Positions 1-5,469 of a DNA stretch of 5,469 nucleotides are shown here, piece by piece. Origin of the DNA: Bacteroidales bacterium Bact_23 (GTDB lineage: Bacteria; Bacteroidota; Bacteroidia; Bacteroidales; Lentimicrobiaceae); assembly GCA_001603685.1 (NCBI GenBank), contig LUZO01000364.1:1-5469 (forward strand). The letters are read 5' to 3'. Within the stretch, counting starts at the first letter, position 1; each line of letters opens with the position of its first letter. A program made the translations under genes and the position numbers. The notes under the pieces are model-generated. The model saw nothing but the letters and a program-made list of their open reading frames with translations. It made no database searches and had not been told where the DNA came from.

Positions 1-21
1 GTCCTTAATGTATTCTTCCAT
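1..21 (-). CDS. possible N-terminus of a leftward gene, cut by the window edge
   Basis: An ATG at 21..19 on the minus strand opens a frame reading MEEYIKD and runs off the left edge. It is preceded by an AT-rich leader without a Shine-Dalgarno sequence, as at the other starts in this window, and a -7-like box lies about 40 bases upstream at 61-68. An in-frame stop (TGA at 48..46) lies upstream, so the coding frame cannot extend further to the right. Seven codons are too few to name a product or prove coding. The competing ATG at 49..47 gives only 14 codons before a stop and is less likely. The call is an inference from position and promoter context. Confidence 0.33.
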
Positions 22-60
22 ATCTATAAGCTTTATACACAGTTTTCATTTTTTACTTTA

Positions 61-68
61 CAAAGTTA
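61..68 (-). promoter_or_regulatory. candidate Bacteroidota -7 box (TAACTTTG) facing left
   Basis: The minus strand reads TAACTTTG, a full match to the Bacteroidota -7 consensus TAnnTTTG. No TTTG was found at the usual -33 spacing. If used, transcription would start near 53-57 and read into the possible ATG at 21, giving a leader of about 35 nt. The match is short and could be chance in AT-rich DNA. Confidence 0.35.
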
Positions 69-336
69 GGTGTTCCTGCAACCAAAAACCGGCAGATTTC
101 GTAAACGTACAGAGTTTTTTATCATGTGTTTGGCTTTTTCTATCAAGCGTATCCGAAAACTGTTTTTTTGTCTCCCAAAGACTGTTCCAAAATGGTTAAA
201 ACGGGCAATTTCTACCTGAGGATTGTATGAATTTCATTCATGTAATTCCACCTGCATACTTTTTCATTCCGGATCCGGTTATTTCACAGCAAGTTACAGA
301 TACAGTAAAGGTCCTGCTTTGAATATTGGATTTTCC
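69..336. other. gene-free AT-rich intergenic stretch
   Basis: No convincing gene is visible here on either strand. The plus-strand frame 8-199 (63 codons) is rich in Phe, Ser and Cys, has no recognisable motif and has no promoter in front of it. Only small symmetric elements are present: a 10-bp palindrome CCGGATCCGG at 269-278 and a 6-bp inverted repeat with a 3-base spacer at 227-241. No tRNA-like cloverleaf, CRISPR repeat or insertion-sequence end was seen. Confidence 0.6.
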
Positions 337-376
337 AAAAAACAGAGAGGACTGTCCTTTAATCAGACCGTCCTCT
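337..376 (-). terminator. Rho-independent terminator of pgi
   Basis: On the minus strand an 11-bp stem (arms 376-366 and 356-346, with one G·A mismatch) closes a 9-base loop at 357-365. The 3' arm is followed by CTG and then six T residues (342-337). It lies about 100 bases after the pgi stop codon and points the right way to end pgi transcription. The plus-strand copy of the hairpin has no T-tract, so it should work only leftward. Confidence 0.8.
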
Positions 377-435
377 AAAGTTAGTACCAATGTGAATGTT
401 TCCTATAACGAGCCGCAGCTACGTGCAATAGCCTA

Positions 436-472
436 CCGGCGGGGTTTATTAATGTTCTGAATAAACGGCCGG
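436..472 (-). repeat. imperfect inverted repeat just after the pgi stop codon
   Basis: GTTTATT at 444-450 and AATAAAC at 460-466 form a perfect 7-bp stem around a 9-base loop. Flanking CCGG at 436-439 and 469-472 can pair beyond a small asymmetric internal loop. The structure begins two bases after the pgi stop codon. It has no T-tract on either strand, so it is more likely a 3'-end stabilising structure, or chance, than a second terminator. Confidence 0.3.
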
Positions 473-474
473 GT

Positions 475-1824
475 TTACAGGCGTTTTCTCAGCTCCCTGG
501 TCTGCTCTTCAAAGCCGGGCTTGCCGAGCAGGGCAAACATATTTTTCTTGTATGCTTCAACTCCAGGCTGGTCGAATGGATTTACATCGAGGAGGTAGCC
601 AGAGAGTGCACAGGCAAATTCATAGAAGTAGAGCAGTTGTCCGAGTGTATTCTCGCTGATGTGCGGCAGTTTGATCACGATATTTGGCACTTCTCCGTCA
701 ACATGGGCAAGCAGGGTACCGAGTTCCGCCTGACGGTTAACCTCATACAAGCGCTTACCGGCAACGAAATTAAGCCCGTCGGCATCGTCGTTTTCAGCCG
801 GAATGGTCAGTTCGCGCCTCGGTTTTTCAATCTGCAGCACCGTTTCGAAGATCACCCTCAATCCCTCCTGGATGTATTGCCCCATGGAGTGGAGGTCAGT
901 GGTAAAGCTCACTCCGGCTGGAAAGATTCCTCGGTTCTGCTTTCCTTCGCTCTCACCATAAAGCTGTTTCCACCACTCGGTGATATAAATGAGCGAGGGC
1001 TGATAATTAACCATAATTTCAACCGGCTTACCGGCTGCGTAGAGCGCATTTCGTGCTGCCGCATATTTAAAAGCAGGGTTTTCGCTGATGGTTTTTGCAG
1101 TAGTTACCAGCCGTTTCATCTCACGGGCACCTTCCACAAAGCTGCGGATATCATATCCTGCAACGGCAATGGGCAGCAATCCCACCGGGGTCAGCACCGA
1201 GTAACGGCCACCCACATCATCTGGAACCACATATGTGCGGTAACCTTCGGCATCTGCAAGATTTTTCAGCGCACCCTTCGATTTATCGGTAATGGCGATG
1301 ATTCTGCGCTTTGCCTCTTCTTTGCCGTATTTCTGCTCGATGTGGCGGCGCAATATCCTGAAGGCAATGGCTGGCTCAGTTGTAGTGCCCGACTTGGAGA
1401 TGACTGTTATGGCGTATTCGTGCCGGTCAAGAACCTCAAGCAGATCTGCCAGGTAGTCTTCAGATATATTGTTGCCGGCATACAGCACTAATGGCGCTTT
1501 CCGCTCCTGTTTCGACAAAACCGGGGCAAAATTATGCTGCAGGGCTTCTATCACGGCACGTGCACCCAGATAGGAGCCACCAATGCCCACCACTACGAAG
1601 ATATCTACTTTTGCCGATATCTCACGGGCAGCCTGCATTATGGAACCAATCAGCGCTTCGTCTATTTCTTCAGGCAGGGTAACCCATCCCAGAAAGTCAC
1701 TGCCTTTTCCGGTTTTGTTCAGGAGCGACTCCTGATGTGCCACAAGCTGCTGTTCCTGTGAATTAACCGATGCTTCACTGACAAAGCCCTTCAGTTTGTC
1801 AATATCAATCTTTAAATCAGCCAT
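475..1824 (-). CDS. pgi: glucose-6-phosphate isomerase
   Basis: This cytosolic enzyme interconverts glucose 6-phosphate and fructose 6-phosphate, linking glycolysis, gluconeogenesis and the pentose phosphate pathway. At 449 residues it belongs to the short bacterial form (about 450 residues, Bacillus-like) rather than the roughly 550-residue E. coli form. The first sugar-isomerase (SIS) region shows GIGGSYLGAR at 80-89 and the phosphate-binding SKSGTTTEP at 143-151. The family signature follows around GGRYS at 205-209. Likely catalytic residues are R207, E291 in GESEGK, H312 in LHSMGQ, and K426 in the C-terminal signature NPFDQPGVEAYK (415-426). The sequence is complete, with no frameshift. 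The ATG at 1824..1822 is chosen because the N-terminus is of normal length and a -7-like box lies 40 bases upstream. There is no Shine-Dalgarno sequence. The gene appears monocistronic, with its own promoter and the terminator at 337-376, and is divergent from the sensor kinase gene. Confidence 0.98.
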   Translation of the reverse strand: MADLKIDIDKLKGFVSEASVNSQEQQLVAHQESLLNKTGKGSDFLGWVTLPEEIDEALIGSIMQAAREISAKVDIFVVVGIGGSYLGARAVIEALQHNFAPVLSKQERKAPLVLYAGNNISEDYLADLLEVLDRHEYAITVISKSGTTTEPAIAFRILRRHIEQKYGKEEAKRRIIAITDKSKGALKNLADAEGYRTYVVPDDVGGRYSVLTPVGLLPIAVAGYDIRSFVEGAREMKRLVTTAKTISENPAFKYAAARNALYAAGKPVEIMVNYQPSLIYITEWWKQLYGESEGKQNRGIFPAGVSFTTDLHSMGQYIQEGLRVIFETVLQIEKPRRELTIPAENDDADGLNFVAGKRLYEVNRQAELGTLLAHVDGEVPNIVIKLPHISENTLGQLLYFYEFACALSGYLLDVNPFDQPGVEAYKKNMFALLGKPGFEEQTRELRKRL

Positions 1825-1863
1825 AAATATTGTTTTATTGGATTTCTAATGAATATGTTTTCA

Positions 1864-1871
1864 CAAAGATA
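1864..1871 (-). promoter_or_regulatory. candidate pgi promoter, -7 box TATCTTTG
   Basis: The minus strand reads TATCTTTG, a full match to TAnnTTTG. It would start transcription near 1856-1860, giving a pgi leader of about 35 nt. The -33 region is only a T-run (about 1885-1890) rather than a clean TTTG. That T-run is also the U-tract of the upstream terminator, so the two elements are packed back to back. Confidence 0.55.
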
Positions 1872-1879
1872 CGGCAGTA

Positions 1880-1919
1880 TAAATAAAAAAGGTGCAGTTT
1901 TGTGGGAAAACTGCACCTT
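1880..1919 (-). terminator. strong leftward Rho-independent terminator between divergent genes
   Basis: A perfect 13-bp inverted repeat (1889-1901 and 1907-1919) encloses a 5-base loop at 1902-1906. Read on the minus strand, the loop is CCCAC and the stem runs into TTTTTTATTT. On the plus strand the hairpin is followed by AATTAACACA, with no T-tract, so it is directional. It lies 65 bases upstream of the pgi start, and no annotated gene to its right reads leftward. It therefore implies either a short independent transcript or premature termination in a long pgi leader. Confidence 0.75.
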
Positions 1920-1920
1920 A

Positions 1921-1983
1921 ATTAACACAACACATTTGCTAACTTAAACACATACACATTATACCAAAACAAAACACACACAT
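1921..1983. other. A/C-rich low-complexity tract with almost no G
   Basis: The plus strand contains a single G in these 63 bases and is made of CACA, AAAC and ACATA-like runs. The minus strand is correspondingly G/U-rich with one C. No exact tandem unit was found. The strand bias is sharp compared with the flanking DNA and coincides with the body of the candidate leftward RNA. Confidence 0.6.
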
Positions 1984-2014
1984 GATTTAAAAATCTACTG
2001 TTTCTTTTACACTA

Positions 2015-2022
2015 CAAAAGTA
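2015..2022 (-). promoter_or_regulatory. candidate leftward -7 box (TACTTTTG)
   Basis: The minus strand reads TACTTTTG, a full match to TAnnTTTG, with a predicted start near 2007-2011. No TTTG is present at the 19-21 base spacing upstream. Support comes mainly from its pairing with the otherwise unexplained downstream terminator at 1880-1919. Confidence 0.42.
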
Positions 2023-2044
2023 TATCCGATAATCTGTCCGGTAT

Positions 2045-2079
2045 GTTAATGAAATCCAACAAAAGTTAAAAGTTGTTAA
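2045..2079 (+). promoter_or_regulatory. phased GTTAA direct repeats, candidate response-regulator operator
   Basis: GTTAA occurs at 2045-2049, 2065-2069 and 2075-2079, with offsets of 20 and 10 bases, so all copies lie on the same face of the helix. The slot at 2055-2059 holds a degenerate TCCAA. Two copies extend to TGTTAAT (2044-2050, 2074-2080). OmpR-family regulators typically bind direct repeats spaced 10-11 bp. The array lies about 30-65 bases upstream of the kinase -7 box, a fitting place for autoregulation. Binding by this regulator is an inference. Confidence 0.35.
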
Positions 2080-2108
2080 TACGCTGAGAATTATGCCTGC
2101 TACCACTT

Positions 2109-2116
2109 TACCTTTG
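2109..2116 (+). promoter_or_regulatory. candidate promoter of the two-component operon, -7 box TACCTTTG
   Basis: TACCTTTG followed by CA is a full match to the Bacteroidota -7 consensus TAnnTTTG. Its last base is only five bases before the ATG at 2122, so transcription should start at or within a few bases of the start codon. No clear -33 TTTG is seen at the usual spacing, which fits dependence on an activator bound at the upstream repeats. Confidence 0.58.
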
Positions 2117-2121
2117 CACTA

Positions 2122-3681
2122 ATGAACCGTCGGCTGATAATCATGATAACGGTACTGGTGGGTCTTGCGCTCATCATCCTCACAGGCGTACAGGCCTACT
2201 GGGTGCATAGTGCGGTGAAGCTTCGCGAAACGGGTTTTCAGCGCAGCGTGGCCGAAGCCATGGGCGATGTGATGAACCGGCTGGAAAAAGCCGAAATGAG
2301 CAGGCAAATGCGCAAAAACAAGGAGTACAACAACCTGCTACGGGCCATCGATTCGCTGGATTATCTGATTTACCTCGAAACCGGCAGGCTCCCGGGCGAT
2401 GAACGGGGCGCATTCAACTATCAGCGGCAGCAGGAGTGGGATAATGTGTATGAAGACAATCAGTGGAAATTCATTAAAAAGTCCGATTCGGTACAAATGC
2501 ACTTCCCCGGTTCTGATTCTGTGGTGGCAACGCCCGGCGACCTGAGCGAGAGGGCAAGGCAACTGCACCGCAAAAAGGCGTTTCTGTTGAATCAGGTGTT
2601 TGAAGAGATGTTTAATTCGCCATTTGTTCCCAACATCGAAACAAGAATCAGCACCGGATTTCTCGATACCCTGATCAATGTGGCGCTGAAAGCCAAGGGA
2701 ATCAATACCGAATATCAGTTTGGGGTGTTCTGCGAGCCGCGAAACCTCATGGTTCTCGAAAAAAACGACGTATTCAGGGAGCGGCTGCTGAAAGAGGGGC
2801 TTTTCTTTCCGTTGTTTGGCGGTAATGGGTTTATGTCGGGCGATCATCTGGTCATTATGTTTCCGAATCAAACCCGTTATCTGCTGCTGCAGATGAGCAG
2901 CATGCTCATTATTTCGGGCGGACTGATGATAATGATAATCATTGCCTTTGCAGTTATGCTCATAGCTATCTTCAGACAGAAAAAACTCTCGGAGATGAAG
3001 AATGATTTCATCAACAACATGACGCATGAGTTTAAAACCCCGATTTCTACAGTATCGCTTGCCTGTGAGGTGCTGAACGACCCGGATGTACCAAAAACCG
3101 ACGAACTGCTGCACGCATACATCGATATCATCAGCCAGGAGAACAAAAGGCTTGGGGTGCTGGCAGAAAAGATTCTGCAAACCGCTATCCTCGAAAAAGG
3201 GCAGCTTAACCTGCGCAAAGAAGAGCTCGACCTGCACGAGGTGATTTCGGACATTATCAGAAAAATGTCGATACAGGTACAGATCCGCGATGGAAGCATT
3301 GTACCCCAGCTCGAAGCCTCAAATCCGTTTATTTTTGCCGACAGGGTACATATTACCAATATGATAACCAACCTGCTCGACAACGCAAACAAGTACACCC
3401 CGAAAAAGCCGCTGATTACGGTGGCCACCGAGAATAGGGACAATGGTCTGCTTATCAGCATTACCGACAACGGAATGGGCATCAGTAAGGCAAATCAGAA
3501 AAAAATATTTGAAAAGCTTTACCGGGTTCCTACCGGCGATGTTCATAATGTGAAAGGTTTCGGGCTAGGGCTCAGCTATGTAAAATTCATCGCTGATAAA
3601 CATGAGGGTGAGGTATTTGTTGAAAGTGAACCGGGCAAAGGTTCAACCTTCAGGGTATGGCTGCCGTTTGGGGGTAAATAG
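2122..3681 (+). CDS. rprX: membrane sensor histidine kinase, RprX-like
   Basis: This inner-membrane kinase should sense an unknown periplasmic signal and phosphorylate the regulator encoded next to it. Residues 5-27 form a first membrane segment, about 28-253 a periplasmic sensor region with no domain I recognise, and about 256-284 a second membrane segment. Only 17 residues separate it from the phosphoacceptor H302 in THEFKTP, so there is no normal HAMP domain. The ATPase domain shows the N box (N417, N421 in NLLDNANKY), G1 box DNGMG at 449-453, F463 of the F box, and the G2 box GFGLGL at 479-484. All catalytic motifs are intact. The ATG at 2122 is needed for a full first membrane segment. 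The rprX symbol rests on resemblance of the H-box region and on pairing with an RprY-like regulator, and is less certain than the kinase call itself. Confidence 0.93.
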   Translation: MNRRLIIMITVLVGLALIILTGVQAYWVHSAVKLRETGFQRSVAEAMGDVMNRLEKAEMSRQMRKNKEYNNLLRAIDSLDYLIYLETGRLPGDERGAFNYQRQQEWDNVYEDNQWKFIKKSDSVQMHFPGSDSVVATPGDLSERARQLHRKKAFLLNQVFEEMFNSPFVPNIETRISTGFLDTLINVALKAKGINTEYQFGVFCEPRNLMVLEKNDVFRERLLKEGLFFPLFGGNGFMSGDHLVIMFPNQTRYLLLQMSSMLIISGGLMIMIIIAFAVMLIAIFRQKKLSEMKNDFINNMTHEFKTPISTVSLACEVLNDPDVPKTDELLHAYIDIISQENKRLGVLAEKILQTAILEKGQLNLRKEELDLHEVISDIIRKMSIQVQIRDGSIVPQLEASNPFIFADRVHITNMITNLLDNANKYTPKKPLITVATENRDNGLLISITDNGMGISKANQKKIFEKLYRVPTGDVHNVKGFGLGLSYVKFIADKHEGEVFVESEPGKGSTFRVWLPFGGK

Positions 3682-3726
3682 CCGGTGTATAAATACTAAA
3701 ATATTGAATTGAAATATAATTGAGTT

Positions 3727-4419
3727 ATGGAAAAGGCAAAAACAAGGATTCTGCTGGCCGAAGACGACCGCAATCTGGGCAATATTCTGAAATCGTACCT
3801 TGATGCCAAGGGCTTTTCGGCGCGGCTGGCTGTAAATGGCCAGGAGGCATTTGAGCTGTTCTCGAAGGAGCAGTTCGATTTCTGCATCGTTGATGTAATG
3901 ATGCCCGTAAAGGATGGTTTTACTTTGGCAAAGGAGATCAGGCAGGTGGATCGCAACATTCCTATCCTTTTCCTTACTGCAAAATCGCTTGAGGAGGACA
4001 AGCTGAAGGGCTTTCAGGCGGGGGCTGACGATTACCTCACCAAACCATTCAGCATGGAGGAGTTGCTGCTGCGCATCGAAGCCATTCTGAGGCGGGCGGG
4101 ATACAGCGCCAATGGCGGGAAGATTTACGAAATCGGCTCCTTTACCCTCGATTACAACCGCCAGATTCTATCGCACGACAATGGAGAACAGAGGCTTACC
4201 TCAAAAGAGAACGAACTGCTCAGGCTGCTGTGCGAAAACATCAATGAGGTACTCGACCGTAGTTATGCCCTGAACAAAATATGGCAGGACGACAGCTACT
4301 TCAACGCCCGAAGCATGGATGTATATATTGCCAAATTAAGAAAATACCTGAAAAGTGACGAAAACGTTGAACTGATCAATGTTCACGGCATCGGATTCAA
4401 GCTTGTTGTAAAGGAGTAA
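3727..4419 (+). CDS. rprY: OmpR-family response regulator, RprY-like
   Basis: This cytoplasmic DNA-binding regulator (230 residues) has a receiver domain at about 7-120 and a winged-helix DNA-binding domain at about 133-228. The receiver has the acidic pocket E12-D13-D14, phosphoacceptor D56 in VDVMMP, switch residue T84 and conserved K106 in TKPFS. The C-terminal part, including LTSKENELL (157-165) and NARSMDVYIAKLRKYLK (193-209), closely resembles Bacteroides RprY as I remember it, as does the receiver. The 45-base gap after the kinase holds no terminator or clear -7 box, so the two genes are probably cotranscribed. There is no Shine-Dalgarno sequence before the ATG. In Bacteroides and Porphyromonas, RprY has been linked to stress responses; its targets here are unknown. 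Its stop codon lies two bases from the stop codon of the convergent fbp gene. Confidence 0.95.
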   Translation: MEKAKTRILLAEDDRNLGNILKSYLDAKGFSARLAVNGQEAFELFSKEQFDFCIVDVMMPVKDGFTLAKEIRQVDRNIPILFLTAKSLEEDKLKGFQAGADDYLTKPFSMEELLLRIEAILRRAGYSANGGKIYEIGSFTLDYNRQILSHDNGEQRLTSKENELLRLLCENINEVLDRSYALNKIWQDDSYFNARSMDVYIAKLRKYLKSDENVELINVHGIGFKLVVKE

Positions 4420-4421
4420 TT

Positions 4422-5429
4422 CTACTTGTTTTCCGGTGAATATTCCCGCATAAACTCTTCGGCTTTCTCAACCATATGTTTTGTGCCCACAAAGAACGGC
4501 ACCCGCTGGTGGATGTGGCTGGGCTGGATATCAAGAATGCGTTCAAAACCGGTTGAAGCCTTTCCACCCGCCTGTTCGGCCAGAAATGCCACGGGATTGC
4601 ACTCATAGAGCAGCCTTAATTTTCCATGCGGATTCTTGAAAGTACCCGGATAGATATAAATTCCTCCCCTGATCAGATTGCGGTGAAAATCAGAAACTAA
4701 CGACCCGATATACCGGGTGGTGTACGGTCGGTTTGTTGCCGGGTCATCTTGCTGACAATATTTAATATACTGCTTCACCCCTTCCTGAAAATAGATGTAG
4801 TTGGCTTCGTTGATGGAATATATGTTTCCGCCTTCGGGAAAGGTCATTTCCGGATGCGACAGAAGGAATATCCCCACCGAAAGATCGAGGGTAAATCCAT
4901 TCACCCCATGACCGGTGGTATAAACCAGCATGGTTGATGACCCGTAAATGATATATCCGGCAGCCACCTGGTCCTTTCCACACTGCAAAAGGTCTTCGAG
5001 GTTCCCGGCACCTGAAGAGCTCTTCCTGCGATATATCGAAAATATGGTTCCAATAGGAACATTCACTTCAATATTCGATGAGCCATCAAGCGGATCCATG
5101 GCAACAACATACTTCCCGCTCTTCGATACCGCATTTTCGTAGGTATAAATCTCATCGTTTTCTTCTGAAGCAACCGCACAAACCATTCCGCCATGCTTCA
5201 TCGCTTTCAGAAAACACTCATTTGCAAACACATCAAGCTTCTTTTGTTCCTCGCCCTGAATATTCTGTTGACCAAAATATCCGTTTATATCAACCAGACC
5301 GGCTTTATTTACTTCGCGGTTTACCAGCTTGGCAGCAATTCCGATATCGTTAAGCAAACGGGTAAGTTCACCGGTAGCATAAGGAAATTCCGACTGTTTT
5401 TCAGCAATAAATTCAACAAGTGTCTTCAT
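4422..5429 (-). CDS. fbp: fructose-1,6-bisphosphatase, class I
   Basis: This cytosolic, Mg2+-dependent enzyme hydrolyses fructose 1,6-bisphosphate to fructose 6-phosphate and phosphate, an irreversible step of gluconeogenesis. At 335 residues it is close to the E. coli class I enzyme (about 332). Metal-binding motifs are ASEE at 87-90, DPLDGSSNI at 112-120 (D112, D115), and E276. The active-site signature is GKLRLLYECNP at 269-279 with K270. It is not the three-domain Firmicutes-type (class III) enzyme nor GlpX. The sequence is complete, with no frameshift. The ATG at 5429..5427 gives the normal N-terminus and is preceded on the minus strand by seven A residues (5443-5437) and no Shine-Dalgarno sequence. 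No -7 box is visible in the 40 upstream bases, so the promoter probably lies beyond the window. No terminator hairpin was found after the stop. Confidence 0.97.
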   Translation of the reverse strand: MKTLVEFIAEKQSEFPYATGELTRLLNDIGIAAKLVNREVNKAGLVDINGYFGQQNIQGEEQKKLDVFANECFLKAMKHGGMVCAVASEENDEIYTYENAVSKSGKYVVAMDPLDGSSNIEVNVPIGTIFSIYRRKSSSGAGNLEDLLQCGKDQVAAGYIIYGSSTMLVYTTGHGVNGFTLDLSVGIFLLSHPEMTFPEGGNIYSINEANYIYFQEGVKQYIKYCQQDDPATNRPYTTRYIGSLVSDFHRNLIRGGIYIYPGTFKNPHGKLRLLYECNPVAFLAEQAGGKASTGFERILDIQPSHIHQRVPFFVGTKHMVEKAEEFMREYSPENK

Positions 5430-5469
5430 GATGATATTTTTTTGAGTTTAATTTATTGTTACTGATATG
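5430..5469 (-). other. A-rich 5' leader of fbp, cut by the window edge
   Basis: The 40 bases upstream of the fbp ATG are strongly AT-rich. They include an A7 run 8-14 bases before the start codon and no purine-rich anti-16S match. This is common in Bacteroidota leaders, where A residues near the start help translation. No promoter box could be identified in what remains. Confidence 0.45.

Larger units (their letters stand above)
1880..2010 (-). ncRNA. candidate small RNA or attenuated leader upstream of pgi
   Basis: This span is inferred from a -7-like box at 2015-2022 and the terminator at 1880-1919, both on the minus strand. The transcript would be about 130 nt: a G/U-rich, C-poor 5' part that should be mostly unstructured, followed by the terminator hairpin. 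The only frame inside that begins with ATG (1983..1939) encodes 14 residues and looks compositional. It could be a free small RNA or a leader RNA from a distal pgi promoter. A 7-base stretch (1975..1969) is complementary to the loop and 3' arm of the hairpin (1903..1897), a weak alternative pairing. I do not recognise a known RNA family. Confidence 0.35.

Noticed and set aside
8..199. 63-codon plus-strand open frame
   Set aside because: The composition is that of translated AT-rich intergenic DNA (Phe, Ser, Cys rich), there is no promoter or motif, and it overlaps the better-supported leftward start and -7 box.
227..241. 6-bp inverted repeat ATGAAT/ATTCAT with 3-base spacer
   Set aside because: This is too short and AT-rich to distinguish from chance.
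269..278. 10-bp palindrome CCGGATCCGG
   Set aside because: It is short, single copy and has no associated promoter or T-tract, so there is no basis for a function.
637..1491. 284-codon plus-strand open frame
   Set aside because: It is wholly antisense to pgi, whose motifs are intact. The translation has no recognisable domain, and the frame reflects codon bias on the opposite strand.
1825..2121. Possible CRISPR, insertion-sequence end or riboswitch in the pgi/kinase intergenic region
   Set aside because: There are no repeated units with spacers, no transposase or target duplication, and no aptamer fold I recognise. The hairpin is explained better as an intrinsic terminator.
2338..3237. 299-codon minus-strand open frame, with another at 2877-3482
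   Set aside because: Both are antisense shadows of the sensor kinase gene, which carries all expected kinase motifs. Neither shows a family motif or promoter.

Overview
The window looks like chromosomal DNA from a member of the Bacteroidota, most likely Bacteroidales or a close relative. Three things suggest this. The response regulator and its kinase resemble the Bacteroides RprY/RprX pair. The intergenic regions carry several matches to the Bacteroidota -7 promoter element TAnnTTTG. The gene starts have A-rich leaders and no Shine-Dalgarno sequence. The taxonomic call is an inference from motifs and remembered family resemblance; no search was run.

Layout from left to right: (1) a possible start of a leftward gene cut by the left edge (1-21), with a -7-like box at 61-68; (2) a gene-free AT-rich stretch, then a good leftward Rho-independent terminator (337-376) that ends pgi transcription; (3) pgi, glucose-6-phosphate isomerase, on the minus strand (475-1824); (4) a divergent intergenic region of 297 bases (1825-2121) that is unusually rich in signals; (5) a two-component operon on the plus strand, an RprX-like membrane sensor kinase (2122-3681) followed 45 bases later by an RprY-like OmpR-family regulator (3727-4419); (6) fbp, class I fructose-1,6-bisphosphatase, on the minus strand (4422-5429), whose stop codon lies only two bases from that of the regulator.

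The two enzymes act on neighbouring steps around fructose 6-phosphate. Fbp makes it irreversibly from fructose 1,6-bisphosphate in gluconeogenesis, and Pgi interconverts it with glucose 6-phosphate. The two-component genes sit between them in opposite orientation, so they do not share an operon with either enzyme. Control of carbon flux by the pair is possible but not shown by the sequence.

The most interesting part is the pgi/rprX intergenic region. A perfect 13-bp hairpin with a U-tract points leftward, although no annotated gene lies upstream of it on that strand. A -7-like box on the same strand lies about 95 bases further upstream. Together they could define a small RNA of roughly 130 nt or an attenuated leader for pgi. 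The same region holds GTTAA repeats in 10-bp register upstream of the kinase promoter, and the kinase promoter lies so close to the ATG that its mRNA may be nearly leaderless.
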